64,000 bases of DNA from Mesorhizobium sp. Root552 (GTDB taxonomy: Bacteria; Pseudomonadota; Alphaproteobacteria; Rhizobiales; Rhizobiaceae), in the NCBI RefSeq assembly GCF_001427285.1, contig NZ_LMFV01000063.1, positions 1 through 64,000 of the forward strand, read 5' to 3'. The number at the start of each line of letters is the position of its first letter. Position 1 is the first letter of the stretch. Shown here one piece after another: positions 8,027 through 17,289 of this stretch. The translations under genes were made by a program, and so were the position numbers. Below the pieces are notes generated by a model. That model worked only from the letters and a program-made list of their open reading frames with translations, ran no database searches and was not told where the DNA came from.

Positions 8027-8950
8027 ATGACCAGCCCGGGCAGCCCAGAGGAAGCCCGCTCCCTGATCATTGAACGTCTTGTCGGCGACAGCGGCGACAA
8101 CTCGCAGGTCATCGGCGCCGGCCGCTCGATGGCGGAACGCGCCTTGCCGCTGATCAACAAGCGCCTTGCAGGCGAGATCGGCGCTCCCGTTACCGCAGAC
8201 CTTCAGGCTGTCGAGGTTGCCCGCGTCGCCGACGCGCGCTCGAGCGTTGGCGAGACCTTCGCGATGACGGTGGTCGCCTCATCCATCTCGTCCGATGCGA
8301 TGACCATGGTCATGGACGGCTCGGCCGTTACCGTAATGGTCTGCTCCCTCTTCGGAGGGGATCCCGACGAGTCGGTATCGCCCATCGAACGTGACTTGTC
8401 CGAGATCGAGATCGAGGTTGCGACGCTGGTGTTCCAGGAAATCGCCCAGATCCTCAACGGCACAGGCAGGCGCTCGCTCGATTTGCGACTCCCCGTGCCT
8501 CGGGCGATAGCAGGCTTGGAGGCTAGGCGGCGGGTGCTACGCGACGGCCCGGCTGTAAGGATCATATTTGGCCTTTCGACCCCGACCGATACTGGTGCGG
8601 TTACCGTCATCATCCCGCAGCGCGTGCTTCTGGCGCGCAGCAGCGCGGATATCGAAGCTGGCGACGTATCGGAGTGGCATGCCCATTTCTCTGACGAGGT
8701 GATGCGCTCGACGATCTCGCTCGAGGCGACGATGCCATTGGCCCGACTGACCCTCGGCCAACTCGCGGGCCTGCGCACAGGCGACGTGCTGGAGATCGAG
8801 GAAACCGCGCAGACGCATGCGAAGCTGTTGGCACGCGACAAGACACTGTTTGTCTGCGAATTCGGCAAGCTGGGAAACAACTACACGGTCCGCGTCAAAC
8901 ACACCTACGACGCCGGCCAGGATTTCATCGACGGACTTATGCCGGGCTGA
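8027..8950 (+). CDS. fliM: flagellar motor switch protein FliM
   Basis: FliM is the C-ring protein that binds CheY-P and helps set rotation. The 307-residue product shows the SpoA/FliN-like domain in its C-terminal third (MPLARLTLGQLAGLRTGDVLEIEE...LLARDKTLFVCEFGKLGNNYTVRV). The middle CheC-like region contains the acidic PIERDLSEIEIEVATLVFQEI. It lacks an obvious LSQDEIDALL-type CheY-binding N-terminus, so the N-terminal part is divergent, as is common for rhizobial FliM. It is second in the motA operon, 35 bp after motA. Confidence 0.93.
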   Translation: MTSPGSPEEARSLIIERLVGDSGDNSQVIGAGRSMAERALPLINKRLAGEIGAPVTADLQAVEVARVADARSSVGETFAMTVVASSISSDAMTMVMDGSAVTVMVCSLFGGDPDESVSPIERDLSEIEIEVATLVFQEIAQILNGTGRRSLDLRLPVPRAIAGLEARRRVLRDGPAVRIIFGLSTPTDTGAVTVIIPQRVLLARSSADIEAGDVSEWHAHFSDEVMRSTISLEATMPLARLTLGQLAGLRTGDVLEIEETAQTHAKLLARDKTLFVCEFGKLGNNYTVRVKHTYDAGQDFIDGLMPG

Positions 8951-8989
8951 CCGCCGCTGGCATTCGCAGAACTTTAGGGAGACGAGGCA

Positions 8990-9376
8990 ATGAGCCAGGC
9001 AAGCGCAGAAGTTCAGGTGGATCAGCCAGACGAGGAACTCGACCGTGCCATCGAGGAATTGCGCGGCGTTCTCCAGCAGGAAGAGAAGCGGCCGAACGGT
9101 GCGGCACAGCACGCGGGCGGTGCCAATACGAACATCATAATGGACATTCCGGTCGATGTTCAGATCGTCCTGGGAACGACGGAAATGCCCGTATCCGAAC
9201 TCATGGCTTTGCAGAAGGGCTCAACCGTGGCGCTGGATCGGCGCATAGGCGAACCGGTCGACGTCGTAGTCAACGGCCGCAAGATCGCACGCGGAGAAAT
9301 CACTGTTCTGGAAAGCGATTCCTCACGCTTCGGCATTCGCCTGACCGAAATCATCGCAACCACCAAGAGCGCATAA
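8990..9376 (+). CDS. fliN: flagellar motor switch protein FliN
   Basis: FliN is the smallest C-ring protein. It sits at the base of the switch and docks the FliH/FliI export complex. The product has 128 residues. The N-terminal 45 are acidic and variable, and the rest is one SpoA domain with IPVDVQIVLGTTEMPVSELMALQKGSTVALDR and GRKIARGEITVLESDSSRFGIRLTEI. A GGGAG-type ribosome-binding site precedes the ATG. It lies between fliM and fliG. Confidence 0.96.
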   Translation: MSQASAEVQVDQPDEELDRAIEELRGVLQQEEKRPNGAAQHAGGANTNIIMDIPVDVQIVLGTTEMPVSELMALQKGSTVALDRRIGEPVDVVVNGRKIARGEITVLESDSSRFGIRLTEIIATTKSA

Positions 9377-9422
9377 TGGCCATAGTCGTCGCCGGCACTG
9401 TTCGCTGCAAGGGAGATCGGCC

Positions 9423-10439
9423 ATGACGACGGCAATGACGCTGACGCGCCCGCAAAAGGCTGCCGCGATACTTGTCGCCATGGGCAAGCCTTCGGCCAGC
9501 CGGCTGCTCAAATTCTTCAAGCAGGAAGAACTCAAGGCATTGATCGAGGCGGCCCGCCTGCTGCGCACCATCCCGCAAGCAGATCTTGAGCGCATTGTCG
9601 CCGAATTCGAGGCCGAGTTCACAGAAGGCGCCGGCCTTCTCGACTCCGCCGACAAGATGGACACCATCTTGAGCGAATCCCTATCGCCGGAAGAAGTGAA
9701 CGCCATTATGAATGGCAGGCAGGAGGAAGTCGCCAATGACGCTCCGCTTCCGATCTGGCCAGAAGTCGAGAAACTGGAGCCCCCGCGGCTGGGCACCTTC
9801 CTTTCGGGCGAACACCCGCAGACATCTGCAATGGTGTTGGCGAAACTGTCGCCGCAGACGGCAGCCAATGTGCTTCTGACCTTGGAAAAGCCCCTGCGCA
9901 GCGAAATCATGAAGCGCATGGTCACCATGTCGAGCGCTCCGCCAACGGCGACAAGGATCATCGAAAACCAGCTTCGCAACCGCTTGCTGGACAGTTCCGC
10001 GACAAAGGACACATCGGCAGGGCAGGCTCGCGTCGCAAGTGTCCTCAACGAGATGGACAAGTCTCAACTCGATGAAATCATGCAGGATCTCGAAGCTGCC
10101 GGCACACCTGATCTCGCTGGCGTCAAGGCGCGCGTCTTCTCGTTCGACGACATCCCGCTCCTGACGCAAAAAGCACGCGTTCTCATATTCGACGGCCTGT
10201 CGACCGAACTGATAACCATGGCGCTGCGCGGAGCCCCCGCGGACCTCACGGAATCGGTGCTTTCCTCGATTGGCGCACGCGCACGGCGCATGATCGAGTC
10301 GGAACTCGCGCAAGGTTCGGAAGGCATCGCGCTGGCCGATATCCTCGACGCGCGCAAATCGATTTCGTCGTCGACCGTGCGGTTGTCGCGCGAAGGCGCT
10401 TTCGACCTTCCCGGGGCGCAAACGGCCGAAGCCGCCTGA
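9423..10439 (+). CDS. fliG: flagellar motor switch protein FliG
   Basis: FliG bridges the MS ring (FliF) and the C ring and contacts MotA to generate torque. The product has 338 residues, normal for the family. The N-terminal domain starts with RPQKAAAILVAMGKPSASRLLKFF. The middle and C-terminal domains contain VFSFDDIPLLTQKARVLIFDGLSTELITMALRGA, the charged torque helix region. ATG 9423 is preceded by AGGGAG. It is followed 13 bp later by flhB, so they are co-transcribed. Confidence 0.96.
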   Translation: MTTAMTLTRPQKAAAILVAMGKPSASRLLKFFKQEELKALIEAARLLRTIPQADLERIVAEFEAEFTEGAGLLDSADKMDTILSESLSPEEVNAIMNGRQEEVANDAPLPIWPEVEKLEPPRLGTFLSGEHPQTSAMVLAKLSPQTAANVLLTLEKPLRSEIMKRMVTMSSAPPTATRIIENQLRNRLLDSSATKDTSAGQARVASVLNEMDKSQLDEIMQDLEAAGTPDLAGVKARVFSFDDIPLLTQKARVLIFDGLSTELITMALRGAPADLTESVLSSIGARARRMIESELAQGSEGIALADILDARKSISSSTVRLSREGAFDLPGAQTAEAA

Positions 10440-10452
10440 CGGTTGAGCCGCC

Positions 10453-11535
10453 ATGGCTGACGCTCCCGACAAAGAGTCCAAAACAGAGGAAGCGACCGAG
10501 AAGAAGATCCGCGACACCGTCGAAAAGGGCAAGCTGCCCCACTCGAGGGAAACCGCGATCTTCACCTCCTTCGTCGCCATCCTTGCCTACGTCGTTTTCT
10601 ATGCGAAAGACGCGGCAGTCGATCTCGGCGTATTCCTGTCGATGTTCCTGGAAAAGCCCGAAGCATGGCCGATGAACACCGAAGCCGACGTCATCGCGCT
10701 CTACAAGGACGTGATGGTGGAGATCGGTCGGGCTGTCGTCAGCCTCCTGGTGCTCCTCGTTGTCGCTGGCGTGGGTGCATCCGTTTTCCAGAACATGCCC
10801 CAGTTCGTCGGTGAGCGGATCACGCCGCAATTGTCGCGCATTTCGATCACCCAAGGCTGGAAGCGGCTGTTTGGCGTGCAGGGTTTCGTGGAGTTCCTGA
10901 AATCGCTGGCCAAGGTAGGCGTCGCCATCCTGGTGCTCGTGCTTGCCCTGTCCGATGACGCGCGAAGACTACTCGAGGGCATGTTCACCAACCCTGTGCA
11001 GTTCGGACTAGTTATTCGCGGCTTCACGATCGATATTCTGGTGGCCATCGTCTTCGTCATGGGTGCCATCGCCGCAGCGGACATCATCTGGTCCCGTTTC
11101 CATTGGAAGCAGGACTTGAGGATGAGCAAGCAGGAAGTGAAGGACGAGATGAAGCAGTCGGAAGGCGATCCGATTGTCAAATCCCGTATCCGGTCGGTGG
11201 CGCGCGACAGGGCGCGGCGGCGCATGATGGCAGCGGTTCCGCAGGCAACCTTGATCATCGCCAACCCGACCCACTTTTCCATCGCGCTTAAATATGTGCG
11301 CGAGGAGGATTCCGCGCCGGTCGTGCTGGCCAAGGGACAAGATCTGGTTGCGCTCAGGATTCGCGAGATTGCGCGTGAGCACAACATCCCGGTTTTTGAG
11401 GACGTCGCGCTTGCCCGCTCCATGTACAAGCAAGTTTCAGTCGATAGCGTGATCCCGTCGCAATTCTATCAAGCCGTCGCCGAGTTGGTGCGGATCGTAT
11501 ACTCCAACAAGGCCCCGCGCCGGCAGGTGTCATGA
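10453..11535 (+). CDS. flhB: flagellar export gate protein FlhB
   Basis: FlhB is the substrate-specificity switch of the flagellar type III secretion gate in the inner membrane. The 360-residue protein has four hydrophobic segments (about 36-55, 95-115, 153-172, 190-212). A cytoplasmic tail carries the self-cleavage motif N271-P-T-H274 inside LIIANPTHFSIALKY. The charged N-terminus KTEEATEKKIRDTVEKGK is typical. Its last four bases overlap the start of the next gene (ATGA). Confidence 0.98.
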   Translation: MADAPDKESKTEEATEKKIRDTVEKGKLPHSRETAIFTSFVAILAYVVFYAKDAAVDLGVFLSMFLEKPEAWPMNTEADVIALYKDVMVEIGRAVVSLLVLLVVAGVGASVFQNMPQFVGERITPQLSRISITQGWKRLFGVQGFVEFLKSLAKVGVAILVLVLALSDDARRLLEGMFTNPVQFGLVIRGFTIDILVAIVFVMGAIAAADIIWSRFHWKQDLRMSKQEVKDEMKQSEGDPIVKSRIRSVARDRARRRMMAAVPQATLIIANPTHFSIALKYVREEDSAPVVLAKGQDLVALRIREIAREHNIPVFEDVALARSMYKQVSVDSVIPSQFYQAVAELVRIVYSNKAPRRQVS

Positions 11536-11972
11536 ACAGGCAACCGCATGCAGATACCCGCGAAAGCATCGTCGCCAACGCCCTCGGCGAGGTGGTCGGC
11601 GAGCTGAGGCTTGTCGACGTTGCGGATTACATTGCCTTCATCAGGCTCGAGCACTTTGCGTGCCTGTCCGATCTGGTGGATTCTGCGGCCGAACTCTATT
11701 TCATGCCTGGAACGCTGAGACTCGGCCACGGCGGGGAAGCACATGTCGATTGGGGCGGCAGCCCTCGCATCGTGCTCGATCTCGAGCTTCGACCGCGCGG
11801 GGCAACGATATATTTCCAACTCACGCTGACGGAAGACGAAGCTTCGGTGGTCGTGAACTACGTGTCGTTTGAAAAGCCGTACGAAGACCCGCAGCGGAAC
11901 ACGGACTCACTGCAAGTGGCGATCGAGCGGGCGAGAATCCGGCGAACCGTGGCAGTCGCCGTCACTCGATAA
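11532..11972 (+). CDS. conserved-position hypothetical protein downstream of flhB
   Basis: This 146-residue soluble protein has no signal peptide or membrane segment, and I do not recognise a domain. The centre reads as beta-strands (AELYFMPGTLRLGHGG, RIVLDLELRPRGATIYFQLTLTEDEASVVVNYVSF) and the C-terminus is an Arg-rich helix. It overlaps flhB by ATGA, so it is translationally coupled and probably has a flagellar or regulatory role. Its 3' end overlaps the convergent visR gene by 11 bp. Confidence 0.75.
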   Translation: MNRQPHADTRESIVANALGEVVGELRLVDVADYIAFIRLEHFACLSDLVDSAAELYFMPGTLRLGHGGEAHVDWGGSPRIVLDLELRPRGATIYFQLTLTEDEASVVVNYVSFEKPYEDPQRNTDSLQVAIERARIRRTVAVAVTR

Positions 11973-12723
11973 GCCCCAACCTCAGAGCCTTGGCAACCGC
12001 TTGCATACGGCTGACGGCATTCAGCTTTTGCGCCGACTGCGTGAGATACTGGTTAGCGGTATGCACGGAAAGCTTCAGCAACCGGGCGATCTCTTCGCTG
12101 GTGTAGCCGTTCGCAGTCAGCTTCAGGCACTCCAGCTCACGCCTCGAAATCGCGCGTGTCAGACCGACATCTCCGGGACGAATGCGCGAAACGGAAGAAA
12201 ACAGCGAGAAGCAGCGGGCGTGGATATCGTAGAGCATGTCCTGCTCAACGCTCATTTCACCACCTGCAAATACAACCAGCCCACACCGTCCGCGTTCGGC
12301 ATGGACCGGGAACGCGAGGCCTGCACTGCCGTCAATGAGCGGCTGCATGGAAGCTGCCCAGGAAAGCGATCCAAACTTCTCCAGCATGGCCGCATTGCTA
12401 TCGTCCAGCCACCAGCGAGGTTGGGTCGACAGACGAACATGGCGAATGATCTCTTCGCTGTCGCGCGCCGATATGGATTTGGTGAGGCTGAAATCGGGAT
12501 AGGCGGAATCGAAGCACGGAACGAGACGATCCGGAGAAGGTCCGACCATGAAAAGCCCGAACGACGTTGCATTGAGATCTATTGCGATCCAGCGGCAACG
12601 TCGAACGGCATCTGCGATGGAAACCGCCTGTCGCGCCTCCGTCCCAGCAGTTGACGATCCGAACGGGTTCCGCTGGTCATTGACGGAAACTTCGGCGTTT
12701 TGTCTGGCGGCTGGACTTATCAA
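11962..12723 (-). CDS. visR: LuxR-family flagellar master regulator VisR
   Basis: This 253-residue transcription factor has a LuxR-type helix-turn-helix at about 190-245 (SRRELECLKLTANGYTSEEIARLLKLSVHTANQYL) and an N-terminal sensor-like domain. It overlaps the preceding LuxR gene by four bases. Paired LuxR genes beside the flagellar cluster are visN-visR in Sinorhizobium and relatives, where the two proteins work together at the top of the motility cascade and activate rem. The second-gene position gives the VisR name. Function is inferred from family and context; the 3' end overlaps the convergent gene at 11972. Confidence 0.85.
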   Translation of the reverse strand: MISPAARQNAEVSVNDQRNPFGSSTAGTEARQAVSIADAVRRCRWIAIDLNATSFGLFMVGPSPDRLVPCFDSAYPDFSLTKSISARDSEEIIRHVRLSTQPRWWLDDSNAAMLEKFGSLSWAASMQPLIDGSAGLAFPVHAERGRCGLVVFAGGEMSVEQDMLYDIHARCFSLFSSVSRIRPGDVGLTRAISRRELECLKLTANGYTSEEIARLLKLSVHTANQYLTQSAQKLNAVSRMQAVAKALRLGLIE

Positions 12724-13466
12724 ATGATGCCACTCCTGATCGCTGTCGCGATCGCCATGGCCCTGTTGCTGGCCGAGAATTTCTGGATGGCGTGGGTGAT
12801 ATAGCTGTTCACCGTATTGGACGACACGCCGAGGATGACGGCGACTTCATCGGTCGTCTTTCCCTCGGAAACCCAAAACAGACATTCCCGCTCCCTGTCG
12901 GACAACGGGTCCTGTGTTGTGGTGTCGGCCAGGAGTTGTGGAACCTGACAAAGGGCATAGCAGCATTTCAGCTGCGCTTTCATCAGCATCGATTGGTCGA
13001 TTTGGCCAGCCTGGCTTGCCGACATCAATATGAAAAAGCACTGCCGCCCGACATTGAGGGCAAGTGAGTAGATCTCGGCGTGGCCAAGCACGTCCAGCAA
13101 GGCCGCTTCCTCACCGCTCGGGAACTCGCGCGCACAAGGCGCTTCGCCCGTAACCAAGGCCGACGGGCGACTACCGGGTACGGTGGTCAGCGGACCTTGA
13201 GCCAACGAGGCGATCAGTCGCCTGCCCACCAGCTCGATAGCATCGAATATCCAGTTCGAGGCAACGATGCGCGCATCGTTCTTCACTTCACCATGCCCGA
13301 TCGCGACAAGCATGTAGCTATCGGCACCGATCTCGGCCGTAAGCTCCATCAGAAAGCTGGTAAGATCGCCTCGCGACGCAAGCCGGGTGCTTACCGTATC
13401 TGTCCTGAAAAGCGCTGCGGAAGCGGTCATCGTGTTCTTTTTGGTCAGAATCGATCCACGTACCAT
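12720..13466 (-). CDS. visN: LuxR-family flagellar master regulator VisN
   Basis: This is the partner of VisR, 248 residues, with a C-terminal LuxR helix-turn-helix at about 187-245 (SDRERECLFWVSEGKTTDEVAVILGVSSNTVNSYI) and an N-terminal GAF/autoinducer-like domain of unknown ligand. In Sinorhizobium, VisN and VisR are both needed to switch on motility genes. The start is uncertain: ATG 13466 and ATG 13430 (MTASAALFRTD) are both possible and neither has a strong Shine-Dalgarno. It is the first gene of a two-gene operon. Confidence 0.85.
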   Translation of the reverse strand: MVRGSILTKKNTMTASAALFRTDTVSTRLASRGDLTSFLMELTAEIGADSYMLVAIGHGEVKNDARIVASNWIFDAIELVGRRLIASLAQGPLTTVPGSRPSALVTGEAPCAREFPSGEEAALLDVLGHAEIYSLALNVGRQCFFILMSASQAGQIDQSMLMKAQLKCCYALCQVPQLLADTTTQDPLSDRERECLFWVSEGKTTDEVAVILGVSSNTVNSYITHAIQKFSASNRAMAIATAIRSGII

Positions 13467-13880
13467 CGCCGGCTCGGCCAGCGGCTGGTTCGATACGCAT
13501 CACTTTCACGTTGGAACTCACTCGGCGCAGACAAGCGCCGGATCGGACGACCCGTTGGGGAACGTCAAAGCCATCCTGTCATGCGCCGGCCAAAACCGGA
13601 GCGTCTGACTTGAGAATGCCCGCCTCGCCCCCCAAGGGATCAGCTGATTCGGGTTCAATTTAACCGCTGTCGAATCCGACATCAAACGCGAATTGACAAA
13701 ATCTGAGTTTGGAGTCCGTCTCGCGACTCGCACGAGACCTTCTTGCGATTGTCAAAACCTCGCGAAGTTGGCCTAACGGCGGCAGGTCTCTTTTCGGCTT
13801 GGGGTTGAAATAATTTTGTCGACGCGATGTCGGCGCCACCCTACCTTTTCCGTCCTTGGAAGTGACAAGAAAGGGTACTC
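13467..13880. promoter_or_regulatory. divergent intergenic region with candidate ECF promoter for the DGPF/sigma genes
   Basis: This 414-bp region separates visN (leftward) from the DGPF gene (rightward). No convincing gene is seen. Near its right end TGTCGG (13828-13833) and CGTC (13851-13854) are separated by 17 bases and lie 27 bases before the ATG. That is the kind of bipartite promoter an ECF sigma factor would recognise, consistent with auto-regulation. A second TGTCGA begins at 13817. The visN promoter must also be here but I cannot place it. Confidence 0.4.
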
Positions 13881-14255
13881 ATGCTCTACGCCATCCTATG
13901 CTACGCCTCGGAAGACGTCGTCTCGTCCTGGACCAAGGAACAGGACGATGCCGTGATGGGCAAGCTCGCCGCCGTGCAGGAAAAATACGCCAAGGCAGGC
14001 AAGCTCGGCCCCGTAGCACGGCTGTTGCCGACAACGGCTGCAACAACCTTGCGCAGGGTCAAGGGCGAGTCGCTCGTCATTGACGGCCCATTTGCCGAGA
14101 CGAAGGAGCAGTTCCTCGGCTTCTACACGGTGGATTGCGCCGATCTGGAGGAAGCCGTCCAGTTCGCGCGCGAGCTCTCCGATGTGAACCCGAGCGGCGG
14201 TTCTTATGAAATCCGCCCTGTCGGCGTCCTCAACCCGGTGAAGGCAACCATATGA
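13881..14255 (+). CDS. YCII/DGPF-domain protein, partner of an ECF sigma factor
   Basis: This 124-residue protein is of the YCII-related (DGPF) family, a ferredoxin-like fold of unclear biochemical role. The naming motif is present as D68-G-P-F71 in VIDGPFAETKEQFLGFYTVDC. Such genes are regularly found next to ECF sigma factors of the ECF42 type and are their usual predicted targets. Here the two overlap by ATGA, showing tight coupling. It is not flagellar in nature. Start ATG 13881 is preceded by AAGAAAGG. Confidence 0.9.
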   Translation: MLYAILCYASEDVVSSWTKEQDDAVMGKLAAVQEKYAKAGKLGPVARLLPTTAATTLRRVKGESLVIDGPFAETKEQFLGFYTVDCADLEEAVQFARELSDVNPSGGSYEIRPVGVLNPVKATI

Positions 14256-15532
14256 CCGATCCCGCCTGGATCAGTTCTGCATTGAATGCCGCGCGCCCGC
14301 AGGCAATGGGCGCGCTGCTGCGTTACTTTCGCGACCTCGACACCGCAGAAGAAGCGTTTCAGGATGCATGCCTGCGGGCCTTGAAAAACTGGCCCCAGAA
14401 CGGCCCGCCGCGAGATCCGGCGGCGTGGCTGATCTTCGTCGGGCGCAACAGCGGCATCGATGCCGTGCGCAAGCGCAGCCGGCAGACAGCAATGCCGGAC
14501 GAAGACCAGATTTCCGATCTCGAAGATGTCGAGGGCGACATCGCCGACAGGCTTGATGGTGCCCACTACCGCGACGACATCCTGCGGCTACTGTTCGTAT
14601 GTTGCCATCCCGATCTACCCGCAACGCAGCAGATTGCACTCGCCCTGCGCATCGTGTCGGGTCTCAGCGTCAAGCAGATCGCACGTGCCTTTCTGGTCGG
14701 CGAAAGCGCCATGGAACAGCGCATCACCCGCGCCAAGGCACGCATTGCCAATGCCGGCGTGCCATTCGAAACACCGGGGCCGGTTGAACGGTCGGAACGG
14801 CTGGCGGCGGTTGCCGCCATGCTCTACCTCGTCTTCAACGAAGGCTATTCGACCACGACCGGCGAAGCTGCAGCACGAGCCCCTCTCTGCGACGAGGCGA
14901 TACGGTTGGCGCGATTGCTGCTGCGGCTGTTTCAGACCGAGCCGGAGATTATGGGCCTGACCGCCCTGATGCTGCTGCAACATGCCCGTGTTCCGGCTCG
15001 CTTCGACGCCGATGGCGAGATCGTGTTGTTGGAAGATCAGGATCGACGCCTGTGGAGCCGCAAGATGATCGACGAGGGGCTGGCGCTGGTTGACAAGGCG
15101 CTAAGGCATCGCAAGCCGGGTCCCTACCAGGTGCAGGCCGCGATCGCCGCCTTACACGCCCGCGCAGCACGAGCGGAAGACACTGACGGGCAGGAAATCG
15201 AACTTCTCTACGGCATGCTCGAACGGATGCAGCCTTCACCTGTAGTAACGCTGAACAGGGCCGTTGCCGTCGCCAAAGTACGCGGGCCGGAGGCGGCCCT
15301 TGTCTTGATCGAACCGCTGGAAGACCGCCTGTCCGGATACTTCCATTTCTTCGGTCTCAAGGGCGGCCTGTTGATGCAGCTTGGCCGTAGCCAAGAGGCA
15401 CGCACCGCATTTGATCAGGCGATTGCGCTTGCCAATACCACCGCCGAGGCAGCGCACATTCGTCAGCATATCGACAGATTGACGAAGGAAGCGGACGCTC
15501 ATCGCGTTCGGCATTCCGCCGTTCCACACTGA
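14252..15532 (+). CDS. ECF-type RNA polymerase sigma factor with long C-terminal extension (ECF42-like)
   Basis: This 426-residue sigma factor has region 2 at about 10-75 (ALLRYFRDLDTAEEAFQDACLRALKNW) and region 4 at about 115-165 (LRIVSGLSVKQIARAFLVGESAMEQRITRAKARI). The remaining 250 residues form a helical, TPR-like extension with EGYSTTTGEAAARAPLCDEAIRLARLL and SGYFHFFGLKGGLLMQLGRSQEARTAFDQAI. This architecture plus the DGPF partner matches the ECF42 group, which has no anti-sigma factor and uses the extension for control. No anti-sigma gene is visible. The inducing signal is unknown. Confidence 0.92.
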   Translation: MTDPAWISSALNAARPQAMGALLRYFRDLDTAEEAFQDACLRALKNWPQNGPPRDPAAWLIFVGRNSGIDAVRKRSRQTAMPDEDQISDLEDVEGDIADRLDGAHYRDDILRLLFVCCHPDLPATQQIALALRIVSGLSVKQIARAFLVGESAMEQRITRAKARIANAGVPFETPGPVERSERLAAVAAMLYLVFNEGYSTTTGEAAARAPLCDEAIRLARLLLRLFQTEPEIMGLTALMLLQHARVPARFDADGEIVLLEDQDRRLWSRKMIDEGLALVDKALRHRKPGPYQVQAAIAALHARAARAEDTDGQEIELLYGMLERMQPSPVVTLNRAVAVAKVRGPEAALVLIEPLEDRLSGYFHFFGLKGGLLMQLGRSQEARTAFDQAIALANTTAEAAHIRQHIDRLTKEADAHRVRHSAVPH

Positions 15533-15700
15533 TCCTCGCAGCAAAACGCATACATCTGGTTCAATCGACTCGGGTTCACTGGGGTCATGCCGGGGTGGCG
15601 GTCGCCCGCCGAAAAGGGTAAGGCATCGGCAAACCTCGCACATGACAACATGGCGCGGCCCAGTGCTGCTGCCGGGACTCGATTCCGAAAGGGAAAACAG

Positions 15701-17215
15701 ATGTCGATATCGAACGAGACCGCCGAACTTCTATCGAAACTGGGCGTTGCCAAGGGTGCGCTGTCAGGTGGCGATCTGATTGTTCGCAGCCCCGTGACCG
15801 GCGAGCAGATCGCCGCGCTGAAGCAGATTTCGCCGGCCGATGCCGGTAAGGCGATCGAGGCCGCACACACCGCGTTCCAGGCATGGCGTCTGGTGCCCGG
15901 TCCGCGCCGCGGCGAACTGGTCCGGTTGCTCGGCGAGGAACTGCGCGCCCACAAGACAGAGCTTGGCCGGCTGGTGTCGATCGAGGTCGGCAAGATCCCC
16001 TCCGAGGGGCTCGGCGAAGTGCAGGAAATGATCGACATTTGCGACTTCGCAGTGGGTCTCTCCCGGCAGCTCTATGGCTTGACCATCGCCACTGAGCGCC
16101 CCGGCCATCGCATGATGGAGACATGGCATCCGCTAGGCGTCGTCGGTGTCATTTCGGCTTTCAATTTCCCTGTCGCGGTCTGGTCGTGGAATTCAGCGCT
16201 GGCGCTGGTTTGCGGTGATTCCGTCGTTTGGAAACCGTCGGAAAAGACCCCGCTCACCGCCTTGGCCTGCCAGGCCATCTTCGCCCGTGCCATGAAGCGC
16301 TTCGGCCCCGATGCGCCGCAGGGCCTGCTTCAGGTCCTGATCGGCGACCGCGCCGTTGGCGAGGTTCTTGTCGACCACCCGAAGGTGGCGCTGGTATCGG
16401 CCACCGGTTCCACCCGCATGGGCCGTGAAGTCGGACCGCGCCTTGCCAAGCGCTTCGCGCGCGCCGTGCTGGAACTCGGCGGCAACAATGCCGGCATCGT
16501 CTGCCCATCAGCCGACCTCGACATGGCGCTTCGTGCTATCGCCTTTGGGGCCATGGGCACTGCTGGCCAGCGCTGCACGACCTTGCGCCGCCTGTTCGTC
16601 CATGAAAGCGTCTACGACCAGATTGTGCCGCGCCTCAAGAAGGCATACGAAAGCGTGTCTGTCGGCAATCCCCTGGAAGGCAAGGCGCTCGTCGGGCCGC
16701 TGATCGATAAGGCTGCCTTCGACCATATGCAGAAGGCGCTCAAGGAAGCGGCCAGCCACGGCGGCAAGACCACGGGTGGCAAGCGGGTCGAGAACGGCCA
16801 TCCCGACGCCTACTACGTGCATCCGGCACTGGTCGAAATGCCCGAACAGGCTGGACCGGTGACGGAAGAAACCTTCGCACCGATCCTCTACGTGATGAAG
16901 TACACCGACTTCGATACCGCACTTGAACTGCACAATGCAGTTGGCGCTGGCCTATCCTCATCGATCTTCACGCGCGACCTGCAGGAATCGGAACGCTTCC
17001 TCGGCGCCGATGGCTCCGACTGCGGCATCGCCAACGTCAATATCGGGACCTCAGGCGCTGAGATCGGCGGAGCCTTCGGCGGTGAGAAGGAAACCGGCGG
17101 CGGTCGTGAATCCGGCTCTGACGCGTGGAAGGCCTATATGCGCCGCGCCACCAACACCGTGAACTACTCCAAAGCCCTGCCGCTGGCCCAGGGCGTCAGC
17201 TTCGATATCGACTAA
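15701..17215 (+). CDS. ALDH7-type aldehyde dehydrogenase (L-piperidine-6-carboxylate / aminoadipate semialdehyde dehydrogenase)
   Basis: This NAD-dependent aldehyde dehydrogenase has 504 residues. The FNFP motif is at 154-157, the general base is E258 in ELGGNN, and the nucleophile is C292 in TAGQRCTTLRRLF. This Cys context and the closing GGEKETGGGRESGSDAWKAYMRR are typical of the ALDH7 (antiquitin/AmaB/Pcd) group, which oxidises alpha-aminoadipic semialdehyde in lysine catabolism. The start at 15701 has AAAGGGA upstream; the longer frame to 15587 lacks support. It lies between the ECF gene and flgB and is unrelated to motility. The substrate is inferred. Confidence 0.9.
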   Translation: MSISNETAELLSKLGVAKGALSGGDLIVRSPVTGEQIAALKQISPADAGKAIEAAHTAFQAWRLVPGPRRGELVRLLGEELRAHKTELGRLVSIEVGKIPSEGLGEVQEMIDICDFAVGLSRQLYGLTIATERPGHRMMETWHPLGVVGVISAFNFPVAVWSWNSALALVCGDSVVWKPSEKTPLTALACQAIFARAMKRFGPDAPQGLLQVLIGDRAVGEVLVDHPKVALVSATGSTRMGREVGPRLAKRFARAVLELGGNNAGIVCPSADLDMALRAIAFGAMGTAGQRCTTLRRLFVHESVYDQIVPRLKKAYESVSVGNPLEGKALVGPLIDKAAFDHMQKALKEAASHGGKTTGGKRVENGHPDAYYVHPALVEMPEQAGPVTEETFAPILYVMKYTDFDTALELHNAVGAGLSSSIFTRDLQESERFLGADGSDCGIANVNIGTSGAEIGGAFGGEKETGGGRESGSDAWKAYMRRATNTVNYSKALPLAQGVSFDID

Positions 17216-17222
17216 CAATTTG

Positions 17223-17255
17223 AGGGCGCGCTGGAGACAGTAACCCGCGCGCCCT
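17223..17255 (+). terminator. possible terminator after the aldehyde dehydrogenase
   Basis: AGGGCGCGC (17223-17231) and GCGCGCCCT (17247-17255) form a perfect 9-bp stem with a 15-base loop, 8 bases after the stop codon. It lacks a clean T-run, so termination efficiency is doubtful. Confidence 0.5.
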
Positions 17256-17289
17256 GCCCAACTTTTCAGCCAAATAAAGCTCCCCGTCT

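Noticed and set aside
13518..13733. Minus-strand 71-residue ORF upstream of visN
   Set aside because: No ribosome-binding site or recognisable product; it overlaps the probable visN promoter region.
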